Shown piece by piece: positions 1 to 5,805 of a stretch of DNA of 16,422 bases. Under the pieces are notes generated by a model that searched no databases, was not told where the DNA came from, and saw only the letters and a list, made by a program, of their open reading frames with translations. The number at the start of each line of letters is the position of its first letter. Within the stretch, counting starts at the first letter, position 1. The stretch comes from Candidatus Methanoperedens sp. (GTDB taxonomy: Archaea > Halobacteriota > Methanosarcinia > Methanosarcinales > Methanoperedenaceae). The position numbers and the translations under genes were made by a program. Where the stretch lies: assembly GCA_027460605.1 (NCBI GenBank), contig JAPZAN010000096.1, positions 1 to 16,422 on the forward strand, read 5' to 3'.

Positions 1-497
1 ACTGCTATCCGGGCTGGGCGGGTTATTCGGGATACAATATGGTTGCTGACCAGGTGCTTGTGAATGAACTAAAGGATATCTCCACTATTGAAAACTGGCA
101 GGACAGCCTTAAAGACCCGTATAATTTCTTCGTCCAGGCGCCCAGCCGTTTTGAACGGTACGGGCAGTTGATCCACGAATATTATGGCAAAATCACTCCG
201 GAAAATGCCATAAAAATATTAAGCGACCGTTACGATCCTTATACGCGGATGACCCGTCCGGCGGATTTTCCCTCCTGGACTAATAATATCCTCTGCACCA
301 TATGCGCCATGTATCCTGATTTTACTTATCAGGCGCAAGAGCCTGTGGGAACGTTTAAAGCCCATGTAGCCAACATGTGGAGCCTTGTGGCTTATCCCGA
401 AACCGGAGATATGTGGCTGGCGATAAATAACTTCCCGGCGCAGTATGGCGGGTATGAACATTTCAATCTGAAGGAATTGCTGGGTCGCGTGCGTTAA
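1..497 (+). CDS. C-terminal part of a probable C45-family (acyltransferase-like Ntn) hydrolase
   Basis: The reading frame is open to the left window edge (codons run from position 3), so only the last ~164 residues are present and the ATG at 39 need not be the start. The segment has the look of penicillin acyltransferase/C45 autoproteolytic hydrolase C-termini: an Arg-rich helix (RFERYGQLIHEYYGKIT) followed by an ILSDR stretch, an ICAMYP strand, then NMWSLVAYPETGDMWLA and a closing PAQYGGYEHFNL segment. Members of that family cleave or transfer linear amide bonds using an N-terminal Cys nucleophile freed by self-processing; that nucleophile would lie outside the window, so activity cannot be judged. 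The gene ends 120 bases before the avidin homologue on the same strand, but the A+T-rich gap with its own TATA-like box argues against a simple operon. The family assignment is from pattern memory and is only moderately sure. Confidence 0.5.
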   Translation, partial: CYPGWAGYSGYNMVADQVLVNELKDISTIENWQDSLKDPYNFFVQAPSRFERYGQLIHEYYGKITPENAIKILSDRYDPYTRMTRPADFPSWTNNILCTICAMYPDFTYQAQEPVGTFKAHVANMWSLVAYPETGDMWLAINNFPAQYGGYEHFNLKELLGRVR

Positions 498-542
498 ACC
501 GTGAACTGCATGGTTGTTGTGATTACATGAATATTTTATAAT

Positions 543-560
543 ACAAAATTTTAATTTTGT
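543..560. repeat. Perfect A+T-rich palindrome between the hydrolase and avidin genes
   Basis: An 8-base arm (acaaaatt) is followed after two bases by its exact reverse complement (aattttgt). It sits 46 bases after the hydrolase stop and about 30 bases before the avidin TATA-like box. It could be an operator or a weak hairpin; nothing in the sequence decides which. The rest of the 498-617 gap is A+T-rich and holds no gene. Confidence 0.4.
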
Positions 561-588
561 GATATAATATTATTTGATTTATCTGATA

Positions 589-596
589 TTATAAAT
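589..596 (+). promoter_or_regulatory. Putative TATA box for the avidin gene
   Basis: The motif ttataaat is centred about 25 bases before the ATG at 618. In archaea the TATA box lies about 25-27 bases before transcription starts, so the transcript would begin at or very near that ATG. This is a prediction from spacing and motif only. Confidence 0.4.
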
Positions 597-617
597 GAGT
601 ATTATTATATAGTATGA

Positions 618-1058
618 ATGTGTACCTTTATAAGGTGGTATAAGGTGGATATCAACGGTACTTGGTACAACGAACTCGGATCGATAATGGATTTAAGAGT
701 TTCAGGGAATGTGATTACAGGTAAATATCAAACAAAAGTTGGAGGTGCGCCGGGAATTTATCCTCTGGCGGGATATTTGAATGCACCCAACCCCAATGGT
801 ATTGCTGTTGGCTGGACGGTTCTCTGGAATAATCAGCTTGGAAATAAGCAGAGTCTTACGTCATGGGCAGGTCAATACCAGCTCAGCGACGGAATTGAGG
901 AAATATACACATTCTGGCTGCTTGTGAGGGAATTAGAGCATGCTGAAGACTGGGAAGCTACAAACATAGGTCAGGACACGTTTACCCGCAATAAACCCAG
1001 CGAGAAGATGATTCAGAGGGCAAAGAAAAGAGGAAAATTTTCCCATCCGATCCAATGA
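618..1058 (+). CDS. Avidin/streptavidin-family biotin-binding protein
   Basis: This 146-residue protein aligns with streptavidin almost end to end and should form the eight-stranded avidin barrel that binds biotin. The biotin contacts known from streptavidin are all recognisable: N18, L20 and S22 (NELGS), Y37, T39 and V41, W70 (GWTVLW), S79, T81 and W83 (SLTSWAGQY), W100 and L102 (FWLL), W112, and D120 in GQDTFT. W112 corresponds to streptavidin W120, which is donated by a neighbouring subunit, so a tetramer-type site is expected. The start is ambiguous. ATG 618 suits a leaderless transcript; GTG 645 has an AAGGTGG ribosome-binding sequence at 632-638 and begins exactly at the avidin core (VDINGTW). 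Neither start gives a signal peptide, unlike most secreted avidins. A gene on the plus strand flanked by A+T-rich DNA and repeats suggests acquisition by transfer. Family assignment is very sure; the role (biotin capture, storage or starving competitors) is unknown. Confidence 0.93.
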   Translation: MCTFIRWYKVDINGTWYNELGSIMDLRVSGNVITGKYQTKVGGAPGIYPLAGYLNAPNPNGIAVGWTVLWNNQLGNKQSLTSWAGQYQLSDGIEEIYTFWLLVRELEHAEDWEATNIGQDTFTRNKPSEKMIQRAKKRGKFSHPIQ

Positions 1059-1060
1059 GC

Positions 1061-1112
1061 ACCATGCTATTTTAATGGCACGTTAGTTTAGTTCGTTAGT
1101 TTATAGCATGGT
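1061..1112 (+). terminator. Inverted repeat just after the avidin stop
   Basis: ACCATGCTAT (1061-1070) and its exact complement ATAGCATGGT (1103-1112) enclose a 32-base loop, starting two bases after the avidin stop codon. The loop contains the 10-base sequence cgttagttta twice (1081-1090 and 1094-1103). It may be a transcript-end hairpin or the footprint of a small mobile repeat; there is no T-run directly after it. Confidence 0.35.
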
Positions 1113-1167
1113 TCTTAAATCTACATAATTTTATGCATATCATTTAAGCAATTTTTTCGGACGGGAT

Positions 1168-1238
1168 AACAGGATTGACAGGATAAAATATTACAAAATC
1201 CAGTTCATCCTGTTAATCCTGTCAGATTTTCTTTTTTT
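1168..1238 (+). terminator. Dispersed-repeat hairpin with poly-T tail, probable terminator between convergent genes
   Basis: The arm aacaggattgacaggat (1168-1184) pairs with atcctgttaatcctgtc (1207-1223) over 16 of 17 positions with one G-U pair, and a T-rich run follows at about 1226-1238. It lies between the plus-strand avidin gene and the minus-strand unknown gene. A second copy of the same hairpin family occurs at 4475-4521, so it is also a dispersed repeat. Its termination role is inferred from position and T-run. Confidence 0.45.
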
Positions 1239-1263
1239 TAACGGTTATTTATGAACTTGACTA

Positions 1264-1282
1264 TAGTTCTTGGCAAGAACTA
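1264..1282. repeat. Perfect 9-base inverted repeat over the stop of the unknown minus-strand gene
   Basis: TAGTTCTTG (1264-1272) and CAAGAACTA (1274-1282) are separated by a single base and include the stop codon of the 1280-1759 gene. It could act as a 3' end hairpin of that transcript. There is no T-run on the minus strand after it, so a terminator label is not justified. Confidence 0.3.
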
Positions 1283-1759
1283 AATATACGCCCTTCTCAG
1301 CCTGTCCTTATGCTCATTATATTTTTTCCTGAAAGACAGGTCATCCATCATCTTATTTACCTGGCACTTAAGCTTTTGTTCAAGCGCCGCCTGTTTACCT
1401 GAAAGAAGCTCCTTGCACAAAAGATTTGATGAATCTGAAGAATACGTCTGTATCCCTCCCATAACAATCGAAATCCCCCGGTTCTGCGGCGTCATGGTCC
1501 CGAAAGGCACAGGCGAACCGTCTTTCATTATTTTTTCAAGGTCATTGTCATAGCGCGATACTTCAGCGCCGACTGCGACAAATTCACCGGGCTTGACTTC
1601 CTCGGATTTAATCTGCCATAACTTATTTTCGCCGCCTATAAAAGTATCATGATATTCGCGGTTCATGCCTGCAAGCACCCGCCATCTTGATTTATCCCTG
1701 CTTTTATCATATGATTCTTTCATTGTCCCCATGAGGGAGCTGATATTTTTGATTGCCAT
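1280..1759 (-). CDS. Unknown 159-residue protein coupled to the AAA+ ATPase
   Basis: I do not recognise the family. The protein has no signal peptide, membrane segment or Cys-rich motif. A charged N-terminal helix (ESYDKSRDKSRWRVLAG) leads to a middle part rich in Gly and hydrophobic residues (VPFGTMTPQNRGISIVMGG), and the last 50 residues are Lys/Glu-rich and probably helical. Its ATG shares one base with the stop codon of the upstream ATPase (TAATG arrangement), so the two are very likely translated together. This context suggests a substrate, adaptor or regulator of that ATPase. No specific activity can be assigned. Confidence 0.6.
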   Translation of the reverse strand: MAIKNISSLMGTMKESYDKSRDKSRWRVLAGMNREYHDTFIGGENKLWQIKSEEVKPGEFVAVGAEVSRYDNDLEKIMKDGSPVPFGTMTPQNRGISIVMGGIQTYSSDSSNLLCKELLSGKQAALEQKLKCQVNKMMDDLSFRKKYNEHKDRLRRAYI

Positions 1760-2868
1760 TATGCAAACATCCCCCCCGGCGGCCCTGATTTCTTCCCGAT
1801 TGCTTCTTCAAGTGCAGCCTCAAAATGTGCTTTTGTTACTTTGCCCCCTGAAAGTATGGCTTTATGGAGCGCGTTCTTCAGAAGTTTTTCAACAAGGTCC
1901 CTTCCCGAGAAACCAGATGTCGCCTTCGCTATGGCTTCAAGATTCACATCTTTTCCGAGTTTCTTCGGGAATGTGGCTGAATAAAGTTTCAGGATTTCAT
2001 ACCGTTCTTTCAGTGTCGGGATGGTGAATTCAATCTCTTCTTCAAAGCGGCTGCGTATGGCAGGATCAAGCGTGTTGAGCATATTTGTAGCTGCGATGGT
2101 GCATATCCCTTCACGCTCGTCTATCCCGTCCATCTCGGTTAGCAGCGCATTTACAATCTCGGCTACATCGCCGCGTATTTCCTGGTAGCTCCGGTTAAGC
2201 GCGATTGCATCGAATTCATCTATGAAAATTATGCAGGGCATAAGTTCCTCAGCTTTCTCATATAGCTGGTGTATCTGGCGCGACCCGTCGCCCACGAACT
2301 CGCCTATGAGCCTGGTTGCCCGCACAGGTAAAAACGGGACTTCAGTTGCATTGGAAAGCGCCTTTGCCATCATGGTTTTTCCCGTACCCGCAGGCCCGTG
2401 GAATAAAATATTCTTTGGCAGCCATTTCCCGAATTTCTCAGGGTTTTTAAGAAAACTTTCGATAAGCTTGCATTTTTGCTTTGCTTTTTCCTGCCCTATG
2501 ATTTTGCTGAATGTGACTTCACTTCTGGTTTCAGGAACAAAAAAATCCGAATCATAATCCTCAACCACGAATTTTGTATTTTTGCCAATCTCGGAATTTT
2601 CAGGTTCAACATTCACGACCTTGAAAGCAAAATCCGGGAACATTCTCTTGTCAAACAGGAAGTCTCCTTTTTTCACTACAAATCCATTCCACTGCTCCCT
2701 TGCATAGAATTCAAAGACATCAAGTTCGCAGGGTTCCGGATATTCGTGGAACATACCTTTTAACGGGTAACCTGCCGGCTTTACAACTACCGTTTTCGCT
2801 CCAAACCCTTCCTGGTTTGAATTGTATTTTTTGCTTTTTTTATTGCTTACCCGTTGTTTTGCTCGCAT
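1759..2868 (-). CDS. AAA+ ATPase with an unfamiliar N-terminal domain
   Basis: The 369-residue protein has a complete classical AAA module from about residue 120: Walker A GPAGTGKT (158-165), Walker B IIFIDE (213-218), sensor 1 in AATN (259-262), arginine-finger candidates R272 and R274 in AIRSRFEEE, and the small-domain sensor 2 region SGFSGRDL (318-325). The module resembles those of proteasome-activating nucleotidase, Cdc48 and FtsH, which use ATP to unfold or remodel proteins. The first ~120 residues match none of these well: a Lys-rich start, then a beta-rich part that may recognise substrates. There are no transmembrane helices and no protease domain, so it is probably a cytoplasmic remodelling ATPase. 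It begins 25 bases after the methionine synthase stop and overlaps the next gene by one base, suggesting one transcript. Its substrate is unknown. Confidence 0.85.
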   Translation of the reverse strand: MRAKQRVSNKKSKKYNSNQEGFGAKTVVVKPAGYPLKGMFHEYPEPCELDVFEFYAREQWNGFVVKKGDFLFDKRMFPDFAFKVVNVEPENSEIGKNTKFVVEDYDSDFFVPETRSEVTFSKIIGQEKAKQKCKLIESFLKNPEKFGKWLPKNILFHGPAGTGKTMMAKALSNATEVPFLPVRATRLIGEFVGDGSRQIHQLYEKAEELMPCIIFIDEFDAIALNRSYQEIRGDVAEIVNALLTEMDGIDEREGICTIAATNMLNTLDPAIRSRFEEEIEFTIPTLKERYEILKLYSATFPKKLGKDVNLEAIAKATSGFSGRDLVEKLLKNALHKAILSGGKVTKAHFEAALEEAIGKKSGPPGGMFA

Positions 2869-2893
2869 AAAACCAAGTAATGTCGGTTACCTA

Positions 2894-3934
2894 TTAAATG
2901 GTTGCCCCAGATTTTGCGCTCTTTAGAAATTCCTTTATTCCAAGACCCGTATTTTGCAAAAGTTCAAAAGCCAGTTCCTGCGATGGCCATGAACCGAGCC
3001 CGCAGTCAGGACCTGCATATTTTATCCTGTCGCCGAATATGCCATACGCTTTTTCAAGCCGCTTCTTTATGATATCCGGCGTTTCCATCTGTGTCGTTAT
3101 CTCTTTGAGCTTTGCGGGTTCTTTCCAGACATTTGTCCCGTATTTCTCGTTGAGCGCCGCAGCCATGCCGAAAATATCAGTACGCGCCGCGCCGATTCTC
3201 AGGAATTTATCATAATCCGCAAGGTCTTTCTTATCGACGAGGTCAAGATACGATGGGTTCGCGGCTGATTCAACACCAATGATGCCGATGGATGGTACAT
3301 TGCACACAAGTTTGTAATGAAGCGGGGAATGGAGGTGGATTTCCGTATCTATCTTATGCGAGGCGGAGGTTCTTGCGGCTTTTTCAAGAGCTTCTGCCAG
3401 GTCGCTTTCACTGAACATTATCTGGGGATTTATCCCTATGCTTGGCTCATCTATGGAAACCGTCGCTATGCGTATCTGTTTTGCATTGTCGATGGAATTG
3501 GCTATGAACCTGTCGATGCTGGTTGCAAATGCGTCCAGTACATCCTTGTATGCAGTCCCGCCGAACTGTTTCAAATATAGTTCAACAGGACCTGTTACGC
3601 ATATCCTCACATCCAGCTTCCTGCCGTTTTTCCTGTAATATTCCGCGCCTGTTTCTTCAATCGCAGACAGCTCCATTATCCTTGCTTTTTCTTTGCGGAC
3701 GATGAGAGGCTCCTCCTGGGCTGATTCGTCATTGATTATCCCGAGGAACTGCTGGTTCATATCCTGGAACTGGGGATATGTGGGCACATCCACGCCTGCA
3801 TCTATCTTCTGCTGCATCGAATCGCGAAGAATTTTGATTAATTTAGGGTCGTTGTTTTTTACGGCAGTGGCTATCCATTCTTTGCTTATCCCTTCAGGCA
3901 GCGGATAGCTTCCGATATCATCAAAAAGTATCAT
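2894..3934 (-). CDS. Archaeal core methionine synthase (MetE C-terminal type, folate-independent)
   Basis: The 346-residue protein corresponds to the catalytic half of cobalamin-independent methionine synthase, the form archaea use alone to methylate homocysteine, probably from a methyl-corrinoid donor. It opens with the IGSYPLP signature, has the DEP motif at 162-164, and ends with GPDCGLGSWP (308-317), matching the zinc-ligand Cys region of MetE. The zinc-ligand region looks like H200 and H202 (IHLHS), E222 and C311, so the usual His-x-Cys appears as His-x-His. Other UroD/MetE-fold methyltransferases with related folds are possible. A TATA-like box lies about 27 bases upstream of the ATG with no ribosome binding site, so the mRNA is probably leaderless. 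The cobalamin genes at 7.6-9.2 kb fit a corrinoid-dependent methyl donor. Confidence 0.75.
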   Translation of the reverse strand: MILFDDIGSYPLPEGISKEWIATAVKNNDPKLIKILRDSMQQKIDAGVDVPTYPQFQDMNQQFLGIINDESAQEEPLIVRKEKARIMELSAIEETGAEYYRKNGRKLDVRICVTGPVELYLKQFGGTAYKDVLDAFATSIDRFIANSIDNAKQIRIATVSIDEPSIGINPQIMFSESDLAEALEKAARTSASHKIDTEIHLHSPLHYKLVCNVPSIGIIGVESAANPSYLDLVDKKDLADYDKFLRIGAARTDIFGMAAALNEKYGTNVWKEPAKLKEITTQMETPDIIKKRLEKAYGIFGDRIKYAGPDCGLGSWPSQELAFELLQNTGLGIKEFLKSAKSGATI

Positions 3935-3958
3935 GGGATATTAATTGTATTTTGCGGG

Positions 3959-3964
3959 TTTATA
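3959..3964 (-). promoter_or_regulatory. TATA box for the methionine synthase transcript
   Basis: On the minus strand the sequence reads TATAAA, centred about 27 bases before the ATG at 3934. No Shine-Dalgarno sequence is visible in between, which fits a leaderless archaeal transcript that could continue through the ATPase and the unknown gene. Confidence 0.5.
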
Positions 3965-4012
3965 GTTATTGAACGACCCGTTTATTATCAAAAACCAGAC
4001 AATTTTAACTAT

Positions 4013-4030
4013 CTTTGCGACCTTTGCGAC
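4013..4030. repeat. Short tandem repeat, two copies of ctttgcgac
   Basis: Two adjacent 9-base copies are followed at once by the gcggcgcc block that recurs in the tandem gene array. Similar Cys-loop-free, non-coding gcaaag-type repeats occur again at about 11311-11347 downstream of fprA. It has no coding meaning that I can see. Confidence 0.45.
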
Positions 4031-4056
4031 ACTGCGGCGCCGAAATAACATGCAAC

Positions 4057-4359
4057 TCAGGCTTTTGCTTTCTCGCAGGCGGCGATATGTTCCTTTATGA
4101 TTGATTCCAGGGCGTCTATTCTTTCCTCGGTTTTAAGCTGGCTCGAAATTATCTTAATGTCCCCGCGCATATCTACCATATCCATGTGTAATGTATGGAT
4201 TTCTTCGGTTACATTTTTAAATCCAGTATCCACCTTTTCATTCAATTTATCAACTTTATCTTCCAATTTTGTAATACGTTCGGTATTCTCTCTAACTTTG
4301 TCTGTAATAATAATCAGTTCTTTAAGTTTCTCGTAAATATCGCCAAGTCCTACTGCCAT
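4057..4359 (-). CDS. Small coiled-coil protein, array copy 1
   Basis: This 100-residue protein is the longest member of the family. It starts MAVGLGDIYEKLKEL and ends EHIAACEKAKA, both shared with the other copies. The middle (about residues 20-85) is Glu/Lys/Asp-rich with hydrophobic residues at heptad-like spacing (ITKLEDKVDKLNEKVDTGF), so it should form a long helix or coiled coil. It has one Cys near the C-terminus, no signal peptide and no membrane segment. I do not recognise a named family or function; an oligomerising or adaptor role is a guess. It has its own promoter-like block at 4377-4392 and no clear ribosome binding site. Confidence 0.65.
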   Translation of the reverse strand: MAVGLGDIYEKLKELIIITDKVRENTERITKLEDKVDKLNEKVDTGFKNVTEEIHTLHMDMVDMRGDIKIISSQLKTEERIDALESIIKEHIAACEKAKA

Positions 4360-4376
4360 ATATGACGGTTATTCCG

Positions 4377-4392
4377 TTAAAACTACTTAAAA
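4377..4392 (-). promoter_or_regulatory. Leaderless promoter block of array copy 1
   Basis: On the minus strand it reads TTTTAAGTAGTTTTAA, with two TTTTAA elements centred roughly 20 and 30 bases before the ATG at 4359. The outer one has the right spacing for an archaeal TATA box on a leaderless mRNA. The same 16 bases occur before copies 2 and 3, which supports a functional role. Confidence 0.5.
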
Positions 4393-4438
4393 CTTTGCCG
4401 CTTCTTCTCCCGATAGCGGCGCCGAAGTAACATGTGAC

Positions 4439-4470
4439 TCAGGCTTCTGCTTTCTCGCAGGTGGCAACGA
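4439..4470 (-). pseudogene. Tiny C-terminal remnant of an array gene
   Basis: The minus strand encodes VATCEKAEA followed by a stop, matching the IAACEKAKA end of the intact copies, and then homology ends. The dispersed hairpin repeat starts within a few bases (4475), so the rest of this copy was probably lost around that element. Confidence 0.55.
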
Positions 4471-4474
4471 ATAT

Positions 4475-4521
4475 GGACAGGATTGACAGGATGAACCGAA
4501 TTTTATCCTGTCATCCCGTCC
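4475..4521. repeat. Second copy of the gacaggat hairpin repeat
   Basis: Arms 4475-4492 (ggacaggattgacaggat) and 4505-4521 (atcctgtcatcccgtcc) are imperfect reverse complements around a 12-base loop. The same sequence family forms the hairpin at 1168-1223. It sits where a tandem-array remnant breaks off. Confidence 0.6.
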
Positions 4522-4560
4522 GAATAATGTAAATGGCTTATTGAAATTGAATCCAAAAAT

Positions 4561-4821
4561 TCAGGCTTTTGCCTTCTCACAGGCAGCGATATGTTCCTTT
4601 AAAACTGATTCCAGGGCGTCTATTCTTTCCTCGGTTTTAAGCTGGATTAAAATTGCTTTGACATCTCCTTTCAGTTCAGAATTGCTCAAACGGGTTTCTT
4701 CACGAAACGCTCTGAATTCTTCATCTAACTTTACAATCCTGTCTGTGTTTTCCCTGACTTTGTCCGTAATATTAACAAGTTCTTTGAGTTTCTCGTATAT
4801 ATCGCCAAGTCCTACTGCCAT
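4561..4821 (-). CDS. Small coiled-coil protein, array copy 2
   Basis: This 86-residue copy shares MAVGLGDIYEKLKEL at the start and EHIAACEKAKA at the end with its neighbours, and QLKTEERIDALES with copy 1 and the 5276 fragment. Its middle differs from copy 1: a shorter segment with FRAFREETRLSNSELKGD. Charge pattern and hydrophobic spacing again suggest a coiled coil. No membrane segment or catalytic motif is visible and no family is recognised. It has its own copy of the promoter block at 4839-4854. Confidence 0.65.
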   Translation of the reverse strand: MAVGLGDIYEKLKELVNITDKVRENTDRIVKLDEEFRAFREETRLSNSELKGDVKAILIQLKTEERIDALESVLKEHIAACEKAKA

Positions 4822-4838
4822 ATATGACGGGTATTCTG

Positions 4839-4854
4839 TTAAAACTACTTAAAA
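4839..4854 (-). promoter_or_regulatory. Leaderless promoter block of array copy 2
   Basis: This is the same TTTTAAGTAGTTTTAA block as at copies 1 and 3, at the same distance from the ATG (4821). The surrounding upstream sequence is nearly identical to that of copy 3, so these two copies probably separated most recently. Confidence 0.5.
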
Positions 4855-4941
4855 CTTTGCTGCGCCCGCTTCTTCTCCCAATAGCGGCGCCGAAGTGATA
4901 TGTAGTGAAAACTGAAGGATTAAAGTTTGAAGTTCAATAAT

Positions 4942-5190
4942 TCAGGCTTTTGCTTTCTCGCAGGCAGCGATATGTTCAGCCATTTGAATCTTTAGCGAAG
5001 CAAGTTCTTCCTTAAACTCAAGCCTTTCTAAAATGCGCTGCTGGCCATCAATGAGCTTGAGTAAGTTTGCCTGCATTTCTTCCTGATTTCTTTTAAGTTC
5101 GCTGATTGCTTCGGTATTTTCTCTCACTTTATCTACGACTGTAATCAGTTCTTTGAGTTTTTCGTAAATATCGCCAAGTCCTACTGCCAT
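4942..5190 (-). CDS. Small coiled-coil protein, array copy 3
   Basis: This 82-residue member keeps the family ends (MAVGLGDIYEKLKEL and EHIAACEKAKA), but its centre is the most divergent: Glu/Gln-rich helix text such as LKRNQEEMQANLLKLIDG and QQRILERLEFKEELASL, lacking the QLKTEERIDALES piece of copies 1 and 2. A coiled coil is likely. No function is recognised. Preservation of both ends and of the promoter, with an exchanged middle, suggests the ends carry the shared function and the middle carries specificity or length. Confidence 0.65.
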   Translation of the reverse strand: MAVGLGDIYEKLKELITVVDKVRENTEAISELKRNQEEMQANLLKLIDGQQRILERLEFKEELASLKIQMAEHIAACEKAKA

Positions 5191-5207
5191 ATATGACGGG
5201 TATTCTG

Positions 5208-5223
5208 TTAAAACTACTTAAAA
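5208..5223 (-). promoter_or_regulatory. Leaderless promoter block of array copy 3
   Basis: This is the third occurrence of TTTTAAGTAGTTTTAA on the minus strand, at the same spacing to the ATG at 5190 as in the other copies. Confidence 0.5.
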
Positions 5224-5275
5224 CTTTGCTGCGCCCGCTTCTTCTCCCGATAGCGGCGCCAAAGTAACATGCAAC

Positions 5276-5434
5276 TCAGGCTTTTGCTTTCTCGCAGGTG
5301 GCGATATGTTCCCTTATGATTGATTCTAAGGCGTCTATTCTTTCCTCGGTTTTAAGCTGGATTAAAATTGCTTTGGTATCTCCGGTCATGCAGTGTGTCA
5401 CGAAAATTCCACTGTCAACGAAGATTTTATCCAA
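5276..5434 (-). pseudogene. Chimeric ORF: PIN-toxin (VapC-like) N-terminus joined to an array gene C-terminus
   Basis: A TTG codon at 5434, overlapping the stop region of the antitoxin gene, opens a 52-codon frame. Residues 1-15 (MDKIFVDSGIFVTHC) match the start of PIN-domain toxins, including the first catalytic Asp (D7 in FVDS). From about residue 18 the frame is GDTKAILIQLKTEER and onward to the EHIATCEKAKA end, nearly identical to array copy 2. The remaining PIN acidic residues are absent, so ribonuclease activity is not expected. The overlap with the antitoxin is the usual arrangement of such toxin-antitoxin pairs, so the toxin was probably cut by a recombination joining it to the tandem array. 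An internal ATG at 5389 could also give a 37-residue fragment. Whether the fusion is expressed is unknown. Confidence 0.7.
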
Positions 5435-5630
5435 ATATATCTGCCTCTATGCGTCGGAGTTTATCAGCGTCTAACTTTCCTTTATAACCACCAATACCTG
5501 AGAATTTCTTTGTCAGTTCTATGAATTCATTTTTGCTTATTTTTATATTTAATATTGTTCCTTCCTTTAGATTTACCTTTTTAAGTGGTTTGAATACGCC
5601 ATGTTTGTAGATTGCTTCTATGTTCATCAT
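5427..5630 (-). CDS. DUF104/AF2212-type antitoxin
   Basis: This small protein (67 residues from the ATG at 5630, 66 from the ATG at 5627) has the classic DUF104 opening NIEAIYKHGVFKPLKKVNL followed by KEGTILNIKI. These proteins are antitoxins paired with PIN-domain ribonucleases (VapBC-type) and are common in archaea. The frame extends to an ATG at 5669, but the extra 13 residues do not match the family, and on the DNA they contain a TATA-like aagtattttaa about 30 bases before 5630, so the shorter start is preferred. The C-terminus (DADKLRRIEADIFG) is the toxin-binding end. Its stop overlaps the start of the truncated toxin frame, leaving this antitoxin apparently without a full partner here. 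Confidence 0.8.
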   Translation of the reverse strand: MMNIEAIYKHGVFKPLKKVNLKEGTILNIKISKNEFIELTKKFSGIGGYKGKLDADKLRRIEADIFG

Positions 5631-5755
5631 AATTTTGTATATGCTGCGTGCATTAAAATACTTAACCACTGCCTTAATTCAGGTATAAGAAAAGAAAATC
5701 CCTTTTGCCTTCTGATTTGCGGGCCGAGATAGCGCGCGCTGGGAAAGCTGATTGA

Positions 5756-5797
5756 TTAAAAACAAAAAAAAGGAAAAATGCCCCCGGAAAGGGGGGG
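5756..5797 (-). terminator. GC hairpin and poly-T terminator after the pilin gene
   Basis: On the minus strand, within 9 bases of the pilin stop, a run of seven C, the loop TTTCC and five G form a stem. It is followed by T-runs (ATTTTT, then eight T at 5771-5764). This is a convincing factor-independent terminator of the pilin transcript. The remaining bases up to the antitoxin gene (5670-5755) hold no gene, only a perfect agcgcgcgct palindrome at 5731-5740. Confidence 0.65.
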
Positions 5798-5805
5798 ATT
5801 TGGAT

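Larger units (their letters stand above)
4034..5389 (-). repeat. Tandem array of a small coiled-coil gene with its promoter and tail
   Basis: Each unit holds a leaderless promoter block, an ORF and a tail block containing agcggcgcc followed by aagtaacatg or close variants (near 4034, 4415, 4883 and 5252). Three intact ORFs start at 4359, 4821 and 5190, giving spacings of 462 and 369 bases. Remnants lie at 4439-4470 and 5276-5389. The ORF ends and the flanking blocks are more alike than the ORF middles, so the array combines duplication with divergence or exchange of the central parts. Confidence 0.85.

Noticed and set aside
5427..5669. Longer antitoxin start at 5669
   Set aside because: The additional N-terminal residues do not match DUF104 proteins and their DNA contains a TATA-like element placed for the shorter start.
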